Positions 21,826-29,063 of a DNA stretch of 29,063 nt are shown here, one piece after another. A program made the position numbers and the translations under genes. The stretch is from Chara braunii (Eukaryota; Streptophyta; Charophyceae; Charales; Characeae). The first letter of the stretch is position 1, and every line of letters starts with the position of its first letter. The notes under the pieces were generated by a model. It was given only the letters and a program-made list of their open reading frames with translations, was not told where the DNA came from and ran no database searches. The DNA lies in contig BFEA01000050.1 of NCBI GenBank assembly GCA_003427395.1, positions 2,823,667-2,852,729 on the forward strand, given 5' to 3'.

Positions 21826-22719
21826 ATGGAGACGGTGGCAGAGCTTCACTGGGGGGTCGATGATTGGTTGTCTGGCATGGACATGGGATGTCTGCGGCTA
21901 CAGGCGGTAGTGGGGGGTTTGTTGACTCAGATGCAGAAGGGGTTGGTGGTTGATGGGGGGCCGATCACATTGGTTGAGTGGTTGGATGCCCGCACTCAAC
22001 AAATGTTGGATGTCCTGTGGGAGCTCGAGGAGGGCCCGAACCCCCGGTTTGATGCCCATGTTGATTGGACACGGGTGGAGCCTTGGAGGCACATATGGGA
22101 GTCTACCAAGCTCTATTTCAGAAGGGACGTGACTTGCGCTGCCAGATGGAGGATCGATTGGAGATGGATGATACAGGGGTAGATGGGGGGCTACCTCTAG
22201 GTCAACTTGATGACGCAGTGGGAGATGGGGAGTTGTTTGACTGCGGCTTCGCGACAATGGGAAGAAGTGATGGGCATCGACAATTGGACGATGATAGCAC
22301 TTCACCTACAACGACAACGACGATGGCAGTGATGGCGACAACATGGACAACAACGGCAACAACATCAACAACAACAACAACACCGACATTAAATACAACA
22401 GCGACAACAACAATGACAAAAACGGCGGAAACGTCATCATTCACATCATCAACTACGACGACAGCGATGGCAGTGGGGGCGACAACAGCAACAACAAGAT
22501 CAACAACAACAACACGATTCAACAACGATAACAATGACGACAACAACAACATCAACAACAACGGCAGTGAGAACGACGACGACACCCATACCTATCTTAC
22601 GACATCTGGTTGAGGTATGGATGGGCTCTCGGTGGGAGGGAGGTCAGGGTTTGAAGCTGAGTAGGAGCTCTCTAGCCCCCCTGGAGCGTTTTATTCCCCC
22701 CTCTTTCTTGGTTGGATGA
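21826..22719 (+). pseudogene. Unrecognised Trp-rich ORF with Gln/Thr repeat tail
   Basis: One frame reads ELHWGVDDWLSGMDMG, LVEWLDARTQQMLDVLW and WRHIWESTKLYFRRD to a stop at 22180-22182. The same frame then continues as MGGYL-stop-VNLMTQWEMG and SRQWEEVMGIDNWTM before a Gln/Arg-rich stretch coded by the ACA-rich DNA. It ends at 22717-22719. The two TAG stops are one change from Trp or Gln codons, which fits decay of a real frame. A competing frame (22065-22613) is nearly all Thr/Asn and is a by-product of the repeat. It has no known domain and shows no similarity to ORF1 or ORF2 of the neighbouring LINEs that I can see. Confidence 0.35.
22300..22610 (+). repeat. Imperfect (ACA/AAC)n and (GAC)n repeat
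   Basis: About 300 bp is dominated by CAACAACAA-type triplets with GACGACA interruptions. All six frames look artificially open or biased here. Confidence 0.9.
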
Positions 22720-22880
22720 TCTCCTAGCTGCCTCGCTGTTTCTCCTTTGGTATCGGAAAGGTGTCACAGTGGGTTAGCGAGATGATCTCCCCCTTATTGA
22801 TTGGATTTGACCGGCCCTGAATTGCCAATCATGATGGGGTGCTGATTGCCCCCAAGGGGAGGTAGGTTGTTTAGGGTTGT

Positions 22881-23383
22881 TTAGGGTTTCAAGTTTTGGT
22901 TTGACTTCCTTGTTGGGGGATCGAGGAAGGTGTTTTTCGTTATGATAATACTTCATGGGCAGGAGGTTAATCCTTTCCTTGTTTAGGGAAGTAATCAATG
23001 CCTCCACTCTTTTAGGAGATATAGGTTGAGGTACGAACACATACAGATTGGATTGAATGCGCACTATAACATCTCCACACATCATTGTATAGGGATGTTG
23101 GACTCGATTTCCAACTCACACATATCAAATCATTGATTAGGGTTTCGTGTTTTGGTTTGATGATAGGATTAGGCGCAATGCCTCTGCTCATTATGGATAA
23201 GGTGGATATGGCTCTCCCTACATGCGACATATATTGATTGACGAAAATATACAAAGAGGATTGGATGTACAGTAGTATGCACAGTAGGACATATTCACAC
23301 ATCATTGTATAGGGACGTTGGACCCGATTTCCATCTGATACACATCACATCATTGTACAGGGACATTGAACCTGATTTCCAAC
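22881..23383 (+). repeat. Degenerate tandem repeat in 3' UTR of segment F
   Basis: TTAGGGTTTC..GTTTTGGTTTGA occurs at 22881 and 23137. The downstream block CACATCATTGTATAGGGA plus stem-loop occurs at about 23078-23115 and 23300-23336, with a third partial copy at 23347-23383. Spacing is about 221-256 bp for the first two units and 47 bp for the third. Confidence 0.8.
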
Positions 23384-23474
23384 AATTGAAGCTCCCCACC
23401 AATAGATGGACCCTTTGACGCTGGGGACTACTTATCGGGGCTACTCTTATCACCTTGTTAAGTAGGTTTTTCGT

Positions 23475-23475
<1 letters not shown>

Positions 23476-23530
<55 letters not shown>
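23476..23530 (+). repeat. (TAA)n microsatellite tail
   Basis: About 18 TAA units follow GGTTTTTCGTG directly, and LINE C coding sequence resumes a few bases later. It looks like the 3' tail of segment F rather than an independent microsatellite. Confidence 0.95.
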
Positions 23531-23531
<1 letters not shown>

Positions 23532-24107
23532 GCTAAGTCATTTGTGCAACTCCATGTCTCTTTTGACACCTTTTGGAAAAAGGTTGGACAAGGGTCTTGG
23601 CTTCTATAAACTAAATATCTCCTTACTCTGTCTTACATCATTCCAACGATATCTGGCCTAAGCTTGGGTATACTGGAAGGAACGTCGCTCAGAAGTGAAC
23701 TCTTTCCTGATTTGGTTCAACAACGGCCGGTTTTTTTTCTTAACAGAAAAATGCAATGAATTCTCTAAACAGCTAGCCAAACAACGTAATTAGCATGTGA
23801 TGGACCTAGTGATCCACCTCCAAGATCTGGAGCAACAGAAAATGTCACTGGAGAGATGGTTATGTGTGTCACTGGACCCGGACCGGTACATGCAAAACAT
23901 TCAAATAGTGAAATCACAGTTACTTCAACAAGCTCAGTATCGTTGGCAAGGAGCTAGGATACGCGGGAAATTATCTAAATATACCACAGAGGGTTCTATG
24001 GACATAATTTTTTTCTGTTTAGTTGTGATTGGGTCAAGCGCACTGTCGTAGAGGCACTGTACGGGCCCGGGGGAACCGAGTCTCATCCCGTTCTTACCAC
24101 AAGAGGC

Positions 24108-24518
24108 TGCGTTAAAATAGCACATGATTTCTTTAAGGATCTCTTTGCATCCCATATCCTCCCTACCGATGAAGACACCTGGCAAAAACAGATAGAGAAC
24201 TTCCTACAACCCATTGACAAATCTCTCTCACCTGAACAACGGGAAGGGCTTGAGGCCCCCCTGACTAAGGAGGCGATATGAACGACCCTATTGCAAATGG
24301 ATGGGGGTTGCGTTAAAATAGTGCGTGATTTCTTTAAGGATCTCTATGAAGTCTTTGCATCCCATATCCTCCCTACTGATGAAGACACCTGATAAAAACA
24401 GATAGAGGACTTCCTACAACCCATGGACAAATCTCTCTCACCTGAACAACAGGAAGGGCTTGAGGCCCCCTTTACTAAGGAGGAGATATGGACGAGCCTA
24501 TGGCAGATGGATAGAGGG
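24108..24518 (+). repeat. ~205-bp tandem duplication within ORF2 of LINE C
   Basis: TGCGTTAAAATAG begins at 24108 and again at 24309. The units run 24108-24308 and 24309-24518 and differ at about a dozen sites plus a 9-bp TATGAAGTC-like insertion in the second. Copy A has one copy at this place (about 12620-12830). The duplication repeats the region just upstream of the RT fingers. Confidence 0.9.
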
Positions 24519-25193
24519 GGGAAAAATGGGTTGAACGGGCTCCCGAAAGAATTTTGGGAGACAATGTGGGATTGGATGGGCTTCGATCGCATGAATTATT
24601 ACAACAAGGTATGGTGCACACGCGATATGGGGGAGTTGGTGAGCCAATAAGTAATTGCCCCTTCTCTACAAAAAAGGGGACGAGTTCAACGTACGAAACT
24701 ATCGACCCATAACCCTCCTCACCGTTATGGTAGTCTATAAATTGTTGGCAAAAGCTTTGGCAAACAGGATGATCCCGGTCCAGGAGGAGGTAATCCATCC
24801 TTCACGGATAGGGTTCACGCAGCACAAGCAAATACAAGAAAAAATCTTACTAGTCCACAAGATAGTGCAACTGTCTCAACAGTCCAAGCAAAATGCAACC
24901 ATTACATTCATTGACTTTGAAAAAAGTGTACGACCACGTAGACAGACACTTTTTTGACAAAAGCTAGGAAAAAATGAACTTCGGACTCGTCTTCCGTAGG
25001 TGGGTACGCATTCTTCACCAGAACGCCACCACGAGTGTGCAAATAAACGGGACCGTGGCCCCGCCAATCAAGTTAGAAAAAATTCTTATGCCAAGGGGAC
25101 CCCATTGCACCCTTCTCTTTTTTCATCATTATGGAAGCCTTATCAGCCAACTTGCGGGCAAACAAGGACATTGCACGAATCAAGATCAATTGA

Positions 25194-25348
25194 GGGTGCG
25201 CTGGGAGTATTGACATGAGGATGGGATGGGAGGTGGTCTTATAGTTCAGGACGCCTGTGGCTCACAACTCTAAGTAATCATTGTGCACTCAGTGACTGAC
25301 CTCTACAACAGCCTCGACTTAAAAAAAAACAAAAAGAAAAAGAAAAAA
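25194..25348 (+). mobile_element. 155-bp A-tailed retroposon inside RT of LINE C
   Basis: ATCAATTGA occurs on both sides (25185-25193 and 25349-25357). The insert ends in an A-rich run (25321-25348). Removing the insert and one duplication joins ARIKIN to IPEDVVPVCSLFA in frame, matching SRIRISSIPEDIISVCSLFA in copy A. Target duplication plus A tail means LINE-driven insertion of a short RNA. I see no convincing polymerase III boxes, so it may be a SINE or a truncated transcript copy. Confidence 0.85.
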
Positions 25349-27294
25349 ATCAATTGAATCCCTGAGGACGTTGTTCCGGTGTGCTCGCTATTTGCGGGCA
25401 ACCTCGCTATCATGGCGGACACAACACAAGAGAACATGATAGAGATCCATCACTTAATGGAAAAATAATAAAAAATTTGCTCAGGTGTCCGATATGGTGG
25501 TTAATTGGGGTAGTAAGACGCAGGGGTGGTGGATTCACCATGAAGGGGTCCGACCGCCAGACTCCCCCAACATACACTGGCTTCTAGTACATGCCCCTGT
25601 TAGCGTGCTGGCCGTTTCCATGACCGCTCAAGAACGCCAACGATGACTAGGTCAGTACACCGGCTTTAGCTAAGCTCCAACTGGCACAATAGACACACCT
25701 CCATCTTCGGCAGAGCACTAACTATAAATAATGTGGTGTACGTTGTGGTATAAATCGGTGTTATGGCCGTTAAGCAGAACCGCTTTTCAAGCTCTGAAGG
25801 CCAAGGCGGCAACTTTAGAGCGGGCTAACGTCATCAGCCGGGTAGCATGGGAGTCAATCATACAACCAAGAAGGGTTGGGGGGCTAGGCATTATAGACCC
25901 GATAAGACAGGTGCAGACCCTCCGTCTTAAGTGGCTGAAAACGCTGATCTTCTCTCCGGAGAGCAGTTGGCCGACCCTGGCCCTTGAACACATTGCTCAC
26001 CTGGCACCACCTGCCCCACCAGAGACTAGCCCACTCACATGGATAGAGGATTGTTATTGGTCAAACCCCGTAAAATACATGGCCAGGCAGTAGAAAAGTT
26101 TTAGGCAACACTATTGGAGAGCTAGCGTATCTTCCCTCTCCCCGAGAAGCAGGCACCAGGGCGTGAGAAAAAGTATATCGGCAACTGTTGTCCGACAACC
26201 GGTGGATTGCCCCCTGCCACAGACAGATCTTGCACTCTTCGGCGACCCCTTGGAAATGATGGCTTAAGAACAAAGTGCTTCGCGTTAGACATTTGTGGAA
26301 CCACGAGAGATGGAACTGGAAAACAGCAACCTTGCTTCAGGGTACACTCCGGTACTGCCACCAAACAGAGAAACATTTGGAGATGATAATCGAAGCAATC
26401 CCTCTAGCCAGGTACAAACTCCTCAGGCACAGGCCTACCCTGGAGGAGGGTGACTGGGTTGCCCTGGCAGGAGAGGCAGAACGGATAGGCAGGATTCATA
26501 TGGTACGAATCCGTACGATTTTCAGACGTATTAGTGGAATATTACACAATTGTGACGAGGGGCGGACTCCAAGGCTCTCGCAACCCGTTCGAATGGAGAG
26601 ACAAGTCGGAAGTGTTTGGGGTACGGGTATTAGAGGAGGAAGAGGACCCCGTGGTTTTTCAACCCCAAATGCCCATACACCAACTGCCTATAGATCCCCA
26701 AGAATGGCAGCGGCAGACAACTCGCAGAACAACAGCACCGCCCGGTAAAAGAATCCACTTGCACTCCCTTTCCCTTAAATCCACTTACAACATGCTTTGT
26801 CCTAAGAGGGTGCTGCAGGATAAAATAAATGACAGATGGGCCCGACACCTGAATGTGGAGTGAGCCCTCCTCACGTCCGTCTAGTGGTTCAATAGTAACA
26901 AAGCGAAAGTCTCATCCTTGCAACGGCAGTTCGCCCACCGCTGCCTCCCGACCAACGCCTGACTGATCGATCACACCCACCTGGAACAGAAAGGGAAAGC
27001 GCTCCCGTGGTGCCACAGATGCCTGACTGCTTTCCCTGCGCAAAAGCGAAATGAGACTATCGAACACATTTTCATGCAGTGCCCAGTGGCAGTGCTCACG
27101 TGGGGGTGGTGGGATCGAATCTGGCGAAAGGCGGTGCCAGATGTTCTCTGGCCATGGTCTTGGCAGGCTGTCCTGGCAGGCTCTTCTGGCAGGACACTGC
27201 CGGACAAAAGCAAATGCACCCCCCTTTGTGAATAATCTGTTCAATGTTGCTAGACGGTCAGTTTTGAGCTAAAACAAAACGAGGGGGAGGGGGG

Positions 27295-28629
27295 AATAGA
27301 GACTCTAATGGTTGCACCCTTAACTGTACAGACTCTCCCTGGAGAGGCTGGATTAGACGAGAGGTCATTCGTATAAAAAATATTTGGGATAAAGATACAA
27401 ATGATTGGATAGACCTCCCTAATCTCAATGGCAAGTTAAGATACTGTCACCACCAAAAAGAAGCATTGGAAACGATAATTGAGGTTATTCCCGTTGATTG
27501 GATCAGGATCTTGAGAAAGGGCCCTACCCTCATCCCGAATGATTGGGTCTCCATACACGACCAGCCAGGTAAGGTAGGGAAGGTCAATGAAGTACATCTC
27601 AACGGAGATGTCCAAGTGATAATACACGATTTGGGAGAAGATGGTTTCCTCAGAACTATTCCTCATCAGTATAGGGTCCTAATTCAAAAGGACAGATTAT
27701 TCAGAATGAGGGTCTTATTGATCAAGGACAGATTGTTAGCATATAAGCTCGACACCCCCATTTCCCATCTCCCTATAGATCCACTTACTTGGGCCTGGTC
27801 GTACACGGTCTACCATGGTCGCTCTCTCATGAGGTCTCTTCACACACTAACGGTTAAATCCACCTATAGGATGCTACGCCCTAGGATAAACATCAAGGAC
27901 AAAGCTGAGGAACGCTGGATGAGGCCCCTGAACATAAGTAGAGAGGAACTGAGACCAATTAAATGGTTTCAAACGGTCAAGACAAAACCAGCTAATGTGG
28001 CATCCTTACAATGGCGGATCTCTCACCGTTGCTTGCCAACTAACGATTGGATCATTGATAGAACAACACTAGAACAAAGAGGCTTAGCCTCTCCTTGGTG
28101 CAGATTCTGCAGATCTACCTTTCCATCTAAACTAATACCAGAAACCATTAAGCACATATTCCTACAATGCCCAGGATCAGTTTGGCTCTGGCGATAGTGG
28201 GACAGGATTTGGAACCATGTTGAAACATCTCTGCCCTGGCCATGGAACTGGAAAGCTCTTCTCCTGGAAACCTGGATTCCTCACTGTGAGGATAGCTTCA
28301 CTACTAACTTATTCACGATAGGAAGAAGAGCTGTTATGTGGGCTATATGGACTCGCAGGTGTACCTTTGAAAGGGAAAACGCCAGGCTTGATGGACCTGA
28401 GTTCACAAATTCTATTAAACAACAAGTCCAAGTAGAGATTATCTCTAGATGGGCTTTTGGAGGGGGAAAAAATGCACATGACGAGACTCAAAAGAAGTAC
28501 CAACTACATTTCAATGACTGGACCAACATTGATCCTTCTATTCCTCTCAGCCCTCTAGCTTTTTTTCCCGACCCCTTCCCCCCTTCTAAGCTGGCTTTAG
28601 TTCCTGTTTCATGGTTTGGATTGGAGTAA
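27295..28629 (+). pseudogene. LINE ORF2 C-terminal part (copy B), 5'-truncated
   Basis: It begins at NRDSNGCTLNCTDSPWRGW, matching IRDSQGCVLHCMDSPWLGW of copy A (about 14395), and continues in one frame to the stop at 28627-28629. The only internal stop is 28195-28197. The zf-RVT-like finger is complete: SPWCRFCRS...ETIKHIFLQCPGS (about 28093-28182). The C-terminus LAFFPDPFPPSKLALVPVSW matches that of A. It is closer to A than to C and is the least decayed copy here, with about 445 codons and one stop. Endonuclease and RT are absent because of 5' truncation, the usual outcome of incomplete reverse transcription. The finger is thought to help RNA or DNA binding. Confidence 0.9.
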
Positions 28630-29063
28630 TTTAGTTGCTGGTTCCCAGACCGGATGAGTCTGATTATTTGCATATCTGGAGTCAGCTTGGATAAGGCAGC
28701 GAGAGGATACTGGGCCTGGTTCCCAGCAGAGAGAGACTCTGAAGGTTGGAAGTACTAGGTGGACACGCATATCTGGCGCCCGTTCAGGGTGAAGAGGCGC
28801 AGGAGCCAAATCCTCTTATCTCTTATCTTTTCAATTTCTGGACTCACAACTTTTCGGAAGGGACGCTGGGGCCGGTTCCCAGCATGAGTTGTTCCTTGTC
28901 ATTTCAAGTGATTATGATGTAAAGGGACGCTGGACCCGTTTTCCAGCAGGTGCAGCTCCCCACCAATGGAGGAGGCATCTATCAAGCAGGGAGAGTAGAG
29001 GGGGTGCCTGCTCTTATCAGCATCCCCTCTACTCCCCATCAAAGGATGTTAAAAAAAAAAAAA
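28630..29063 (+). mobile_element. 3' UTR and poly(A) of LINE B
   Basis: It contains TGGCGCCCGTTCAGGGTGAA (28774-28793), related to the block in A. Three copies of the 19-nt stem-loop lie at 28709-28727, 28865-28883 and 28929-28947. The block CAGGTGCAGCTCCCCACC follows, and an A run occupies 29051-29063 at the window edge. The tail may continue outside. The last bases before the tail (GGATGTT) differ from those of A and E. Confidence 0.85.

Larger units (their letters stand above)
21750..23530 (+). mobile_element. Segment F nested in LINE C, LINE-like 3' end
   Basis: C matches A up to WLDR and a few codons beyond (about 21740), and again from about 23535, so about 1.8 kb is foreign. It consists of an unrecognised W/Q-rich coding-like part (21826-22719), then AT-richer DNA. 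After that comes a 3' UTR-like part with repeated stem-loops, GAAGCTCCCCACCAATAGA (about 23387-23405), GGTTTTTCG and a (TAA)n end. The last features resemble the 3' ends of copies A and E, so F is probably a 5'-truncated LINE-family insertion. The left boundary is known only to about 30 bp and no target duplication was found. Confidence 0.65.
21141..27265 (+). pseudogene. LINE ORF2: endonuclease, RT, zinc finger (copy C)
   Basis: Homologous along its length to ORF2 of copy A but more diverged. Endonuclease signatures include RAHAPRPSRVGTAIW (about 21390), IYAPNTTHGREAFF and VGDFNAAPD (about 21650), with several stops. Coding is interrupted at about 21750-23530 by segment F, then resumes (IWFNNGRFFFLTEKCNEFS). 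RT follows: GLNGLPKEFWETMWDW, NYRPITLL and motif A FIDFEK plus YDHVD after a frameshift (about 24910-24940). Motif B reads QGDPIAPFSFF in a shifted frame. Motif C reads CSLFAGN instead of FADD, so the catalytic aspartates are lost. Post-RT parts (GGLGIIDPIRQ, STYNMLCPK) lead to the finger WCHRCL...ETIEHIFMQCP (about 27007-27082). The sequence stops matching near 27265, where copy B begins. Confidence 0.92.

Noticed and set aside
22065-22613. 182-codon Thr/Asn-rich frame
   Set aside because: It is the direct translation of an ACA-triplet repeat, and the alternative frame is more protein-like.
22870-22886. Two TTTAGGG motifs, like the plant telomere repeat
   Set aside because: Only two spaced copies within the 3' UTR repeat of segment F; not a telomeric array.
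28774-28793. TGGCGCC strings resembling a tRNA-Lys primer-binding site
   Set aside because: They sit in LINE 3' UTRs downstream of ORF2 in both copies, with no LTR beside them.

Overview
This is eukaryotic nuclear repeat DNA with no intact gene that I can support. The dominant content is decayed L1-type LINE retrotransposons: apurinic-type endonuclease, reverse transcriptase (RT) and a C-terminal zf-RVT-like zinc finger. That zinc finger is typical of plant LINEs, so I infer a green-lineage (streptophyte) genome. A charophyte such as Chara is a guess from general character, not something the sequence proves. Every coding stretch carries in-frame stops or frameshifts.

Layout. 1-250: simple repeat and G-rich, A-tailed sequence. 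About 246-947 (+): C-terminal part of a Ty3/gypsy-like integrase. 1100-2638 (+): decayed, unrecognised coding region with a very acidic segment. 2639-4770: no gene recognised. 4771-5482: unrecognised open frames. 5460-7113 (-): partial RT of a different LINE family (copy D). 7114-9146: local repeats, a U6 snRNA-like fragment and a tRNA-like sequence. 9148 to about 9300 (-): a LINE 3' end with A tail (E). 9441-16196 (+): the most complete LINE (copy A), with 5' repeat units, ORF1, ORF2, 3' UTR and poly(A). 16198-16990: a fold-back made of two inverted copies of the same 5' repeat. 17.8-27.27 kb (+): a second, more diverged LINE (copy C). 27295-29063 (+): a 5'-truncated LINE (copy B) joined to the end of C, with its poly(A) at the window edge.

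The elements are nested, which gives a relative history. A 334-bp fold-back element splits the endonuclease of A. A 161-bp MITE with a TAA target duplication sits in the 16.2-17.0 kb fold-back, and the unoccupied version of that site is visible near 9502-9516. A roughly 1.8-kb segment (F), ending in a LINE-like 3' UTR and (TAA)n, splits C between its endonuclease and RT. A 155-bp A-tailed retroposon with a 9-bp target duplication sits inside the RT of C. B overrides the 3' end of C.

The most interesting signal is non-coding. A 19-nt stem-loop (6-bp arms, 7-nt loop) recurs eight times across the LINE 3' ends of A, B, E and F. Its paired positions change together, as expected for a conserved RNA structure recognised during retrotransposition. 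A U6 snRNA fragment near 8.36 kb is the second notable item.
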